A program made the translations under genes and the position numbers. Shown piece after piece: positions 19,149-28,700 of a DNA stretch of 64,000 bases; the stretch's first letter is position 1, and each line of letters begins with the position of its first letter. The stretch is taken from the NCBI GenBank assembly GCA_905221605.1, contig CAJNDS010002557.1:16001-80000 (forward strand). Reading direction: 5' to 3'. Origin of the DNA: Symbiodinium natans (lineage: Eukaryota; Sar; Dinophyceae; Suessiales; Symbiodiniaceae). The notes below the pieces were generated by a model that saw nothing but the letters and a program-made list of their open reading frames with translations, did not search any database and had not been told where the DNA came from.

Positions 19149-22100
19149 TCAGTTTAAGGTCTCCACCGTCTTGGACGACGGCATCCTTATGGCCTCGAGG
19201 GCGGCCTGGGTTTCAAGCACGTTTATGTGGGCAGAGCGGCGCCAAACCCAGGACCTTCCTAGGACCCATGAACCACTAACAAGCAAGTCGTTAATGGCGA
19301 CATTTTCAAGACCTGTCTTGGGAGCCTCTGCGGGCGTGGGTCTGCTGAAGATGGCTTTGGCGAAAGTCTTTGCGACAGCACCGGCAAATTTGTCTTGGGA
19401 CACGGCTGTGGCTTTTTCTAGTCCACCCTGGATACGAACGTGCTGGTGCTGTCCGGGGCACTTTCTTTGTATGAAGCTGATATCTATCAGGTTTCCAAGA
19501 AGAGCAAGTTCTTTCCTATAGGGTGTCCCAAACGCACAAAGCGAAGTCAAGGATTCACTTACCCCTTTAAAACCTAAAACCCAACTCCAGAAAGAGACCC
19601 GCCGCATCTTCGAGCGCCGAGGCTGCACAAGAAGGGCAGGCGTGCCAGTGCGGACGGCGACCAAGAAGATAATGAAACAAGCGAAGGCTAGCGAGTTTCC
19701 CTTTAGGGTTTTGGGATCTCTCCTGCAGTGTCCGAGGGGGACGTCGTACGACCGACATGTCGAACGAGCGGCGCACCTGAAAGTGGCGCAAGGAGGTTCC
19801 AGCAGGACCGACTTGAGCCTCCCATCCTGGAGGAGGAAACAAACCCATTCGACTACATGAATCTGGCTCAGATCGTATTGCTTTGACCTGGACAGGTCAA
19901 TGACAGGGCCGGAGCAGAGGCCCCTTGAGCGGATGTGCTGTGTGACGCTGCCTGAGCCGCAGATTTGGAGGAAGTCGTAGGTGCCGGCCAACGGCTTCTT
20001 TATCCGCTGTGTTTCTGGCTGACACAAGGAAGTGCTGGAAGCAGCAAAGTCTAGGGCCTCATGGACTACCTCGGAGGTCGCGCCTGGGTGAGTGAGCCTT
20101 ATGTGCCTGCCTTTTAGGTCGGAAGCCAACCAGCAATGCAAAGAAGCCTCGGGATCGACAGCTTTCCTGCAGTAGGCTCCTTTAGCTGTAGAGGCGTCGG
20201 TGCTGCAGATGAAATCCGCCGGGCTGGCTGAGGCATTCGTGCACATGACAGGCGCCAAAAGAGCTAACAACTGGAGCTCCCCTGCCACTTTTCTAGGAAG
20301 GAGCACAGCTGCACTACCCGCAGGGGCGTCCGGCATGGACTTGCCAAGAGCAAAGAGGCCGTCCAGGCAAGACATTAGACAGCGCCGATACAGCAAGCAA
20401 GAGACCCAGGACCCGGCCAACATGGAACAAAGCTCAGACGAGAGAAGAGGCCAGCAGGCGGCTCGGATAGACAGGGCAGCAAGGCCGAGCCTCTTCTTGG
20501 CCGGGCAGCCGATGGTCGTGAGGCCGTCTCGAACACACTCAACGCTGGAATCAATCTCGGCTCCTGCGACTTTGAAATGTCTCTTGCCCCAGATGTCTTT
20601 GTCGTCCGCGCCTGGTAGCTGTTCGGACGCATAGGCGGCCTTTGCGACTCGAAGCTTTGCCTCTGAAGCAGAAAGGCCGGAGCCTGGGAGGAAAGAGGCG
20701 CACTCTAGCGAAAGAGCGAAGAAATCGTCGATTATGAGTCCGTCCCACGGGCCGTGCGCATGGACAGTGTGTTTGCTCTGGAGACGGCCCCACTCAGAGT
20801 CGAGAAGCCCGAAGGTCTGGAGGAGCCCCTCGTGACCTGCTGTTGCATACTCGACCCCTCCGGCATCACCTTGAAGGAGAGCAAGGAAGGTGCCATGAAC
20901 GGAAGAAGGAGGCCCCGCAAGGATGGACCTTGGACTGTCTCCTTCGAGACCATCACCTTTGAGCCTCCGTTTGCGTCTTTTCTGCAAGGCTTCTTTCAGG
21001 AGAAAAGCATCGTAAGCTGCGGTACCTGCAAGATCGCTGAGGTGAACAGCAGGGCCGATTGCGTTGCTGAGGCCCCGCTCTGCAGAGACACGGGCCTGCG
21101 AATAAAAGTCCCTACGGTCCGTCACAGACCCAACCAAGCAGGAGTGGAATGCAGGGACATGCACCATGCACAACTGGGGCCCCGTCGGCAAGAACCTCGA
21201 GGGACCTCGCAGGAAAGCCTCCTGGGAATTCATGCCCCTTCTATCCCCTATCTGTCGGAGCCGGCCGGGCGCTTTGAAGGCACCAAAAAGCCTGGTGAGG
21301 TTCCTTTCAGGCAGCGGCCCTCTGGTGACTCCGAGCAAACCGAAGCTATCCCAAAGCCTAAAAACCTTTACCAACTCACCCTTGTCCTCCTGGTCGAAGG
21401 TGGGGGTTGGGGCATCGGTTCCAGGGAAAGACCGCAGGACCTCAGGCTCAAGATAAGGCATGAGGAGTTCGGGGCCAAGATGCTTGTCCAACGGCCACGA
21501 GCCAGAACCACGCAACGCGAGTTCAGATGCAACTATAGGTCTGTAGGGTTGAAGCTCCTCTCTGCCACAGTCCTGGTGAAGAATGCGCGCACCCACCGCG
21601 GCCTGGGCGGCATCCGTGGCGTAAGAGCCGGGACCGAAGCCTGCACTTCGAAGATAGGCGACGGCCTCTTCAAGCCGGGCTGCTGTGTGCAAGCCTCGGC
21701 GGCCAGCGAAGGCCGAGATGGTTTCGGCCTGCCGGCTACACGCTCGAACCAGCGCACCTATCCTCCCATAAGCTTGCGCTTGGACGGGGCTAGGTGGCCT
21801 CCTCAAGGCATCCAAGGGAACATGCTTGCAACCCGCGTGCAGAAAATTAAGACTCATGATCACGAAATGGGTACAACGACGCACGCAGAGCCTGCGGAAC
21901 TCATCCTTGGACATCTTCCGGGCACGCTGCTGAAACAATCCTGGGAACGGCAGGGGCAGCGGAAAGAGAGCGGTTGCGGGTTCCAAAGTGGTGTCCCGCG
22001 CAAGGGTAAGAGTGCTCAAAATGAAATGTGCAAAAGATGTGCGGCCTCCACGGAGGAGGCGGGGCAAGGAGCTTACCCACGAACAAAAGGTGAATTCGTC

Positions 22101-22262
22101 ACCGAGGTCCGGCAGGGGGACGGCCGGCTGGGTGTGAACTGAAGAAAGAGGAGGTGAAATGGGCTTGCTGCCTGGGGAAGACGCCCTTCCCTCCCTAACA
22201 CAGGAAGGGGGAGCAGGCAGCGGTGACTCCACACATCCACCTACTTTGCCTTTGCGGCTGCC
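19149..22262 (-). CDS. pol: Pol: reverse transcriptase, DNMT-like domain, RNase H start
   Basis: The open frame extends upstream to 23786, but that part overlaps Gag in another frame and looks non-coding. The first Met after Gag is at 21914. The RT runs from about 21400 to 20350 with VTDRRDFYSQ (finger Asp) and the catalytic pair in LIIDDFFAL (20729-20724). ICSTDAST follows. At about 19970-19450 is a region like cytosine-5 methyltransferases: CGSGS (AdoMet loop), LLEPPCATF (motif IV, Pro-Pro-Cys), ALLVQPRRSKM (motif VI position, where the expected Glu is Val) and LCAFGTPYRK. RNase H begins with HINVLETQAALEA and is cut by TGA at 19149-19151. DNMT capture by dinoflagellate retrotransposons is published (de Mendoza et al. 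2018). Loss of the motif VI Glu may impair this copy. Confidence 0.75.
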   Translation of the reverse strand, partial: GSRKGKVGGCVESPLPAPPSCVREGRASSPGSKPISPPLSSVHTQPAVPLPDLGDEFTFCSWVSSLPRLLRGGRTSFAHFILSTLTLARDTTLEPATALFPLPLPFPGLFQQRARKMSKDEFRRLCVRRCTHFVIMSLNFLHAGCKHVPLDALRRPPSPVQAQAYGRIGALVRACSRQAETISAFAGRRGLHTAARLEEAVAYLRSAGFGPGSYATDAAQAAVGARILHQDCGREELQPYRPIVASELALRGSGSWPLDKHLGPELLMPYLEPEVLRSFPGTDAPTPTFDQEDKGELVKVFRLWDSFGLLGVTRGPLPERNLTRLFGAFKAPGRLRQIGDRRGMNSQEAFLRGPSRFLPTGPQLCMVHVPAFHSCLVGSVTDRRDFYSQARVSAERGLSNAIGPAVHLSDLAGTAAYDAFLLKEALQKRRKRRLKGDGLEGDSPRSILAGPPSSVHGTFLALLQGDAGGVEYATAGHEGLLQTFGLLDSEWGRLQSKHTVHAHGPWDGLIIDDFFALSLECASFLPGSGLSASEAKLRVAKAAYASEQLPGADDKDIWGKRHFKVAGAEIDSSVECVRDGLTTIGCPAKKRLGLAALSIRAACWPLLSSELCSMLAGSWVSCLLYRRCLMSCLDGLFALGKSMPDAPAGSAAVLLPRKVAGELQLLALLAPVMCTNASASPADFICSTDASTAKGAYCRKAVDPEASLHCWLASDLKGRHIRLTHPGATSEVVHEALDFAASSTSLCQPETQRIKKPLAGTYDFLQICGSGSVTQHIRSRGLCSGPVIDLSRSKQYDLSQIHVVEWVCFLLQDGRLKSVLLEPPCATFRCAARSTCRSYDVPLGHCRRDPKTLKGNSLAFACFIIFLVAVRTGTPALLVQPRRSKMRRVSFWSWVLGFKGVSESLTSLCAFGTPYRKELALLGNLIDISFIQRKCPGQHQHVRIQGGLEKATAVSQDKFAGAVAKTFAKAIFSRPTPAEAPKTGLENVAINDLLVSGSWVLGRSWVWRRSAHINVLETQAALEAIRMPSSKTVETLN
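19152..19158 (-). other. Candidate -1 frameshift site CTTAAAC in RNase H
   Basis: In the pol frame the sequence is C TTA AAC immediately before TGA. Slipping back one base restores LNLLLDSAV and the rest of RNase H. It is one base from the classical slippery heptamer TTTAAAC. A one-base deletion in this copy is an equal or simpler explanation, because recoding inside a folded domain is unusual. Confidence 0.4.
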
Positions 22263-24133
22263 TTTTTCGCAGCCCACTGCGCGGCTCGCTGTTGCTTTCG
22301 GGAGAAGGCGGCCTCTCCGCTCTCTGGTTCTGTTGGTGAGTGAGGCGGCTTTGGAACCCGCGGTGCAGGGATGCTGGAAGGAACTGATGCTCTTCGCGAC
22401 TGGATTGTCTCCAGCTCTTTCATGTACGCCAAGGCGATGGTCACCCACCGCTGTTCCGCCAATGCAGAGAAGCTCTGAAGGCTCGACCCGGGCAGGTTCG
22501 TAGGGGTCTGGAAAAGACCTGGCGGCGGTTCCCCCTGTAACGTGAGGAGCCACCCCAGGGTAGTGTCCCCTTTGTCCAAAGAGGACTGGTCCAACATGAG
22601 AAAGAGCAGACTCAACGTGTCGCGTGCTCCATCGACATTGTTGGCCTCCAGCAAGTCCAGGGCCTGGGCGATTTGCCAGGCCACCAAACCCAACGACATC
22701 TGTCCAGCGAATCCACCATGGCGCTCGAGGAAACGCATGAAGGAAACCTGGTCTGGAGCCAACAAGCCCGTGGGATCCATCTTTCGGCGCAAGTTCTCCC
22801 GCACCTTTGCCGCGAATTGCCCCGTGCGAGCCGCAAGCTCTTGCTGAAGTTTCGCTCTTCCCGCAGCTCCTCTGACTGACGCAGTCAGGCCCGGCGGGCC
22901 TTCCAAGAGAGGATCGGACGCTCCCTGAAGCTGCCCCACGAGCGCAACCAAAGCTTGGGATTGAGCCAGCACGGCTGTAGCTAGTGTGTCTGGCGGCTCT
23001 CCTGGCAGCTCTCCATCTCCAATGCACTTCGCCGCTTCGGCGTCCAAGTCGGTTTGAACGGGGCTGGCTCGAGCTTGCGCACGCACGGGAGGAGGAGGTC
23101 CTAACGCTGCTGCCAAGCTTTTCGGTCTGGCCTGAAAGGGGGGCAACTGGGACGACAAAGGCTGGCGAAGGGCTGCAAGCAACGGGGCACCTGGTTGTAC
23201 CTGGGCTGGCACGCGCTGCACGGGGGGCCGTTGGTGGCCTGCCTCCATGGTGTCCATGCGGTCGGCCAGAGTGGTCATCAACCTTAGGATGGCTTCTTGC
23301 TGGCTTGCCAGCTGTTGCACTGTCGGGCGCTTTGGTTTGGGAGCCTTTGACCTCTGTGTCACGACCGGGGGCTCTCCACCTGAGATCGCAGTGGTGTAGC
23401 CCGACCTCTCTGCGGGCAGGGCGCCCTCTTCGGCCAGCCATTCCTTCGACAGCCTCAGGACCTCGGATGCGAGTGGGAAGACATTCGGCTCCCCGTCCCT
23501 GAAAGGAAACATATGCTCCGTTTGGATATCGGGCCTGCCAAGCTGCGCGGCCATACTTGCCGAGAGATCCAGCACGACAGCCAGAACGGTCTCGCTGTTT
23601 GTTGGAGACACCCAATCGCCTGTTTCGGAGAGACAAATGGGAGGCGCACTCACTAACAGTGATGGCCCAATGCCTTCGTGCTCTGTAGCCTGCTGGCCCT
23701 GCTCGAGGTCCTCCTGGGGCATGAAACCATCGGGTATGCAAAGTAGGAACCCATCCTGCCTCTTCATCACGACATAAGCGTGGCATGAGTAAGAGTCGAC
23801 CCCCTGGCCCGGAGGCGGCCAGGCGAACTGCAAAAGCTCAATGTTTCCACCCTCTACTGACGACAGAGCAGCGAGCTCCATCTCAGCGAGGCAGGCCGGG
23901 CACTGGAAGGAAACAAAAGCAGCCTGAACCTGACGGACCTGGAAGCCTGAAGGAAGAAACCTCAGGCGGTGCAATGGGCACTCTGGCACGGCAGAAACCG
24001 AGGAGGCAGAAGCGACGGGGTGATGACCCCTAGAAGGAGAAGTGTGCGGCCGACAGAGAGGGACGCGGCGGGCGAGCTCACACAAGAGCGGGGCCCGAGT
24101 CCAGCGAGTGGTTCGGATGCAGCACTGCCCCTC
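22241..24133 (-). CDS. gag: Gag-like protein of YR retrotransposon
   Basis: The frame is open from the TAG at 24134-24136 to the stop at 22241, about 630 codons. There is no ATG before 23881, yet the upstream part looks conserved: ECPLH then about 20 residues later FQCPAC, a CxxH/CxxC set that could bind zinc. The middle is Pro/Ala-rich, followed by helical stretches (AKLQQELAARTGQFAAKVRE, MRFLERHGGFAGQ) and a basic tail KQQRAAQWAAKKAAAKAK. It is placed as Gag by order only. The tail overlaps the -1 frame of pol at an A5G run (22262-22268), a possible slip site. Translation upstream of 23881 would need splicing or a non-ATG start. Confidence 0.65.
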   Translation of the reverse strand, partial: EGQCCIRTTRWTRAPLLCELARRVPLCRPHTSPSRGHHPVASASSVSAVPECPLHRLRFLPSGFQVRQVQAAFVSFQCPACLAEMELAALSSVEGGNIELLQFAWPPPGQGVDSYSCHAYVVMKRQDGFLLCIPDGFMPQEDLEQGQQATEHEGIGPSLLVSAPPICLSETGDWVSPTNSETVLAVVLDLSASMAAQLGRPDIQTEHMFPFRDGEPNVFPLASEVLRLSKEWLAEEGALPAERSGYTTAISGGEPPVVTQRSKAPKPKRPTVQQLASQQEAILRLMTTLADRMDTMEAGHQRPPVQRVPAQVQPGAPLLAALRQPLSSQLPPFQARPKSLAAALGPPPPVRAQARASPVQTDLDAEAAKCIGDGELPGEPPDTLATAVLAQSQALVALVGQLQGASDPLLEGPPGLTASVRGAAGRAKLQQELAARTGQFAAKVRENLRRKMDPTGLLAPDQVSFMRFLERHGGFAGQMSLGLVAWQIAQALDLLEANNVDGARDTLSLLFLMLDQSSLDKGDTTLGWLLTLQGEPPPGLFQTPTNLPGSSLQSFSALAEQRWVTIALAYMKELETIQSRRASVPSSIPAPRVPKPPHSPTEPESGEAAFSRKQQRAAQWAAKKAAAKAK

Positions 24134-24187
24134 CTAGGCCTTATTTGCAAACCTTTAATCTGCAAAGTCAAGTCCCAACCCTCCTGC

Positions 24188-24469
24188 TCAACCATCCAAA
24201 TACCGAACCAACCTAGCCCGGCGATGCAAACCCTGAGGGCGGAGCGGCTCAGCAGCAGGTGGTGTTGGCTCGGGCAAACGCTGAAACAAGCTGAAAATCT
24301 TCACAGTAGCAATTGCTCCCAAGAAAACACCAAGAATCAAGCCAAGCAGGCCGGCTGCCAGAAGGGCCCCGGCACTACTGCTCTGACAGTAGAAGGGGCA
24401 GCCCAATCCCCAGAGGTTGCTGCGGGCGCCTTCTTGTGCCAGCCGTAATGCTCCGAGCAGCGCGTCCAT
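24188..24469 (-). CDS. Small membrane-protein ORF at 5' end of YR element
   Basis: A 93-residue ATG-started ORF begins 20 bp inside repeat A1. It has one strong transmembrane segment, ALLAAGLLGLILGVFLGAIA, preceded by a cysteine (CPFYC) and followed by a basic/proline tail (PEPTPPAAEPLRP, HRRARL). It is in the same frame as Gag, with stops between (24188-24190 and 24134-24136), so splicing could fuse the two. A membrane ORF is not a standard Ngaro component. Function unknown. Confidence 0.5.
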   Translation of the reverse strand: MDALLGALRLAQEGARSNLWGLGCPFYCQSSSAGALLAAGLLGLILGVFLGAIATVKIFSLFQRLPEPTPPAAEPLRPQGLHRRARLVRYLDG

Positions 24470-24488
24470 GCACTACCCTCTAGCTCAC

Positions 24489-24543
24489 AGCTGAAGAAGG
24501 GACTTGAGGTTTCATTCCAGCGGAGGTCGCCTTTACACATTCA
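24489..24543 (-). repeat. Split direct repeat A1
   Basis: 5' terminal repeat of the element on the minus strand, matching A2 over 55 bp. Confidence 0.9.
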
Positions 24544-24713
24544 GGGCTTCTATACACCCTAAGCACCCTGATTCCCTAAGCCCTAGACCCTAGACCCAAA
24601 CCCTAAACCCTGAACCCTAAACCCTAAAACCCAACAAATCCTAAACCTATACCCTAAACCCTAAACCGCAAACCCCAAACCCTAAACCTAACCCTAAACC
24701 CTAAACCCTAAAT

Positions 24714-24791
24714 TCCGCCGGAGCGCCAGGCAAGTGTGCACTTGAGGCCCGTTCGCTCCCGCTCAGGCAGGTCGGCAGTCGTGACCTCCAT
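24714..24791 (-). CDS. Candidate exon with ATG
   Basis: Island between CCCTAAA and TTTAGGG arrays. The minus frame starts MEVTTADLPERERTGLKCTL and stays open to the next tract. It could be a first coding exon or an internal one. Confidence 0.4.
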
Positions 24792-24907
24792 CTCTCAAAC
24801 TGAGTTGTTGGGGCTTACTTGGGGTGGAGGGTTTAGGGTTTAGGGTTTAGGGTTTAGGGTTTAGGGTTTAGGGTTTAGGGTTTAGGGTTTAGGGCCCAGG
24901 GGGTTTA

Positions 24908-25000
24908 GGTTCACAGGCCGCGCCTTCCAGTGCCGAAGGCTCGAGAGGACTTGCGCGAAGGTGGTCCCTTTCACCGTGCAGCTCGTCAGACAGCTTACTA
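24908..25000 (-). CDS. Candidate helical exon
   Basis: Minus frame KLSDELHGERDHLRASPLEP after AAG. A second frame is also open. The copia insertion lies immediately upstream on the minus strand. Confidence 0.35.
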
Positions 25001-25053
25001 CCTCGGCATAGGGTTTAGGGTTCAGGGTTAGGGTTCAGGGTTAGGGTTTAGGG

Positions 25054-25058
25054 TTTAG
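25054..25058. repeat. Target-site duplication, left copy
   Basis: TTTAG directly abuts the LTR and is repeated at 35807-35811. Removing the element restores a continuous TTTAGGG tract, so the target was the telomere-like repeat. Confidence 0.9.
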
Positions 25059-25231
25059 TATAGTTATCAGGGAAACTCCAAGGTGTAATCACAAGCACTG
25101 AGTTAAGAATACCGTTAAGCCATGCAGGAGCGAACGCTCTATTTTCTACTGCAGAGGGCTTGCGAGGTAATGCAACGGGACGATATGCACATGATGTTAA
25201 AATGCAAGGGTTATCGCAACGCAAAATTACA
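25059..25231 (-). repeat. 3' LTR
   Basis: 173 bp, differing from the 5' LTR at one position. A short copia LTR. Confidence 0.95.
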
Positions 25232-25242
25232 CCCCCCCTCGC
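25232..25242 (-). other. Polypurine tract
   Basis: GCGAGGGGGGG on the minus strand directly before the 3' LTR, the expected plus-strand primer position. Confidence 0.75.
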
Positions 25243-25724
25243 CGAGTATTGGCAATGGGAAGGCGGACTGCACTGCAACCCTGAAACATCACTGAGCGCA
25301 CATCGGCCTCGTCTTGCGACGGGCAAGCGATCACCTCGCGGGAGTAGAAAAGTGTTTGTGTTCACTAAGACATGCTCAACAGCAGCACGTCAGACACATG
25401 TGAATTCGATTTTGCTCCGAGGGCAAACAAAAGTCCGAAAATGCTTGCACTTATAAACTCCAACGATCGCGTCAAACCCGGAGGTGAGGATCGAATTGGT
25501 ACCGTCAGCCGTTAAATTGAGGTGCGGCGCCGGTAGTTTCGGAGTTGTCACGATGTGACCAGTTGGAAATTAGGCGAAAAGAAGATTCATCTTTCTACTT
25601 GTGCAAAGCAACAATGAATATTGGCCTCCGCGTTAGCGGGGCGATATCAGTCGGATTTGCCTGCAACTCGGCTTCATTGATGAAAATATGGCACTACAGC
25701 TTGAAAGGGGCGGGGGGAGTGGTT
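25243..25724 (-). other. Non-coding 3' leader of the copia element
   Basis: About 480 bp between the pol stop codon and the polypurine tract. No convincing ORF. Confidence 0.6.
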
Positions 25725-28700
25725 TCACCACTGACGATTCCATCGTCCCCCCTGGCGGTAGCTATCCGTCCATTCATAGCGTGGGGCACGGTACTGCTCG
25801 CCACGGTTCTGCTCGCCCTTTCCCCTTCCCTTCGGCTTGGCTGACGCAATCTTTGCCTGTGCCTCACGTGACCGCTGGGCATCCTCGTCCTTCGCCAGGT
25901 AGGCTCTCTCCGCCGGTCCCTGGTTCTTGCGGATCAGGTCGAGAATCCAAGCCCGATTCTCGTCGAGGGACCATCGAGAGCTGCCTTTGGTCGGCTCCGT
26001 GCCAGTGAAGGTGACCAAGCGATGAATCGTGTCGGACTTCGCAAGGATCTGGGTGAAGTCCTCCAAGCTCATGATGGCCCCGATCCAAGACACTACGCAG
26101 GCAGGATCGTCCGGCGTGGTCGCTAGACCCGCAGCAATCAACTCTTGAGGCGTGCAATTCACGAAAATCAGCCGAGCTGTAGTAAACGGATTGTCTGCCT
26201 GGAATCGGGCACCAGTGCCATGGGATCCTACCCCTAGGCGACGTTGTGCCTCAGTTCTTCCTTCGTTTGGCAGAGCGGCGTTAATTAGAAGTTGGAACAC
26301 ACGCATGTCGTCAACTCCATGACCTTGGTCAATCATTTGGAGTGCGAACTGTGCGTCACCGCGGAACCTGTCCATTATGCCCTCGAAGCCCAAATTACGT
26401 GCACGCTTGGCCATCTGCTTTGCTTTAGCAAGCGTCTCGGCCTCAGGCGAAATGGCTCCACGGGTACCTGCATCTCTCCGCATCTCCTGAAGGATGTCGC
26501 TGTCTGAGAGATCCCGATGGTGCCGGCCCAACGATGCTGCAGCACATTCCTTTGCGAAGTAACGTGCCGATTGCAGCTTTCTGCGATGGAGTTGGGAGCG
26601 AGGGGTAATAAAGGACTGACCGCAATGGATGCAAAGGGTCTGGCCGATGAGGTAGTCGTGCGCGCACTTGGGGCATACCCTTTTCGCATAGCTTGTACCG
26701 CTCTGGCTCGAAGCTGCCTGATCAATTGCCTCAGCATCTTCGGTCACTGCAGTGCTTGGCTGATCAGTCTCCATCGGATCATCGGCCTCAGCGTTAGCTG
26801 GGCGAGATGACCCTTCGGTTGACGGCCTGGTCCAAATGTAGGATCCGTCCCTAGTGTCGCGCACGTAGAGTGCACATGTGCCAGGGACTTCTTCTGAACA
26901 GAGGACGCCGTCGCTCTCGGAGATGAAAAGCCATGCGTGCTGCAATACAAGCTTCGTCTCGTAGACGATTTCGATGGGAAGGTCGGCACGCACGCCACTT
27001 TTGACCTGGAGGTCCTCGAGCGCTGCAAGGGCAAAATAGTTGTGTGCCTTGCCCGAGTCTCCAAACCCAGGTTTCATCGACCCCTCAACAATTGCCAACG
27101 CAGCATCTCTGGTAGTCCTGTGGTACAGTCGGGGAGGACATTTTTCAATTGGTAATAGCGGCCTACCTGCGAAGGTGGCGGTATCTCCAATCTCCTCTTG
27201 ACTTTTAGGGCTAAGCCAGGACACTGCGAGGTCTGTGTCTGTGTAGCGGTCTCGGGCCGATTGGGCGTGGCCCTGGGCACAATGGATCCAGACCGGGTAA
27301 AGGTCCTGGCCAAGTGCCTGGGAGCGAAGAGCATCTGGCATACACCGAAGCGAGAATCTCGCTTTGTTGTCATGGTAGACGATCGAGAAGATGCTTCTTG
27401 TCCCTAGAAGAATCTTGTACCGCGCCAACACGATGTCGATGAGTTCATCAACGAGCATCCATGTCCGATCCCACGATCGCCCCGAGCGATGGCCTCTGAC
27501 CAAACCGGTGATCCCCTTCATGATGTGATGGGGAATGTCGGCTTCCTCTTCAGGCTTCAACTCTGTCTGAAGCACACGTACCATTCTGGGGTCGTCGAAC
27601 GGGATCGAGTTGAAGTCATCGCGGTTGATTCCACGCATCTCATCAAAAGTGAGTTCCTCTGATCGGGACCACCCAAGGTAGTAGTCTTCCACGTCATCAA
27701 CGAAAAGAGACGGCTCGGCCTCTGCTTTCGCAGGGCTACCCCTCTTCTCGGTTTTGGACGACTTCACCTTGGGATAGGGGACGATCCACGGTGCCCGGCG
27801 CTTGACCTGCTCAAACGAGCGACTGTCGAGCTCTATGTTTCCCTCACCATCAGGTTCTGGATCTTTTGAGCTCGAAGCCGGCGTTCCCTTTCGGGACGCA
27901 AGATCAGCGTCGCGGGCCTTGGACTGGTATTGCTTGTCCGCATCTCGCCTTAGATGCCATTGCTTGTGGCCTCCCAGGCGGCAGTTGCTCGTCTCGCGAG
28001 CGACCTGCTCTTGCGACAACTCCACATACGGTTCGGTATCTGGAGCAATAGTCCTCTGCCAAGGTTCAAGAGTGAAGGCCCGTGCCGGAATCATGTGTCG
28101 ATAGCCGGCGCTACTTTTTGACCACTCGGACTCGAACTCAGCAGGGACTCTGTAGCGCCCACCCTCACGAAAGGGGTAATCACGGGCAAGCTCCTGCAGC
28201 AGATCCTCCGGAACGTGCTGGGCCATGTCCTGCACTGCGGCCAGAACCGACAGTGCTGCCAGGTAGTTTGCCAGGCGGCTGCGGCTTTCCCTGTCCTCCC
28301 GAAAGTGGTACACATCGTAGAGGGGCAGCTCACCAGCCATGTTCGCAAACTCGAAGACGTTGCACCCCTGACCCTTGGCGTAAGAAAGCAACACTTTCAT
28401 AGTTTCCTCCCATTGGTGTGGCAAACTATAATACGTTGCACGCCCTGGTCCAGTGAACGAGATCGCACCGCAGCACGGCCTGCCCTTGAGGGCGGCGATT
28501 CGTCGGATGTTGCCACACACTCCACTGGCAATCTGCGACCAATCGCCCTCAGCGGCGTAGCCTTCCGGGGGCATGTTCCAGTGCTGGAGATCCGGGGGGA
28601 TAAAGACCCCATAGTTGCCGAAGAGCTCATTGCCCTGCCAGACAACCAGTATGTCGATCACCTGCTGTTCCTGCTGTTCAGGGGGCAACTGAGCCACCAT

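Larger units (their letters stand above)
17194..24543 (-). mobile_element. Ngaro/PAT-like tyrosine-recombinase (DIRS-order) retrotransposon
   Basis: Read on the minus strand the layout is A1 (24489-24543), ORFs, B1 (17423-17571), A2 (17370-17424), B2 (17194-17342). This is the split-direct-repeat arrangement of Ngaro and PAT elements, which integrate with a tyrosine recombinase instead of a DDE integrase and leave no target duplication. A1 and A2 match over 55 bp; B1 and B2 match over 149 bp with one mismatch seen (17230/17459). Encoded are a small membrane ORF, Gag, RT, a methyltransferase-like domain, RNase H and recombinase. Both flanks are telomere-like repeat DNA. Near-identical repeats suggest a recent insertion, but two frame changes must be bridged. 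Confidence 0.85.

Noticed and set aside
20754-22142. 462-codon plus-strand ORF
   Set aside because: Antisense to the RT region of the YR element. Its protein has no recognisable motif, while the minus strand has RT motifs.
22263-23786. N-terminal third of the 1,545-codon minus frame
   Set aside because: Overlaps Gag in another frame, Arg/Pro/Ser-rich with no motif. Treated as a shadow; pol is taken to begin after the gag overlap.
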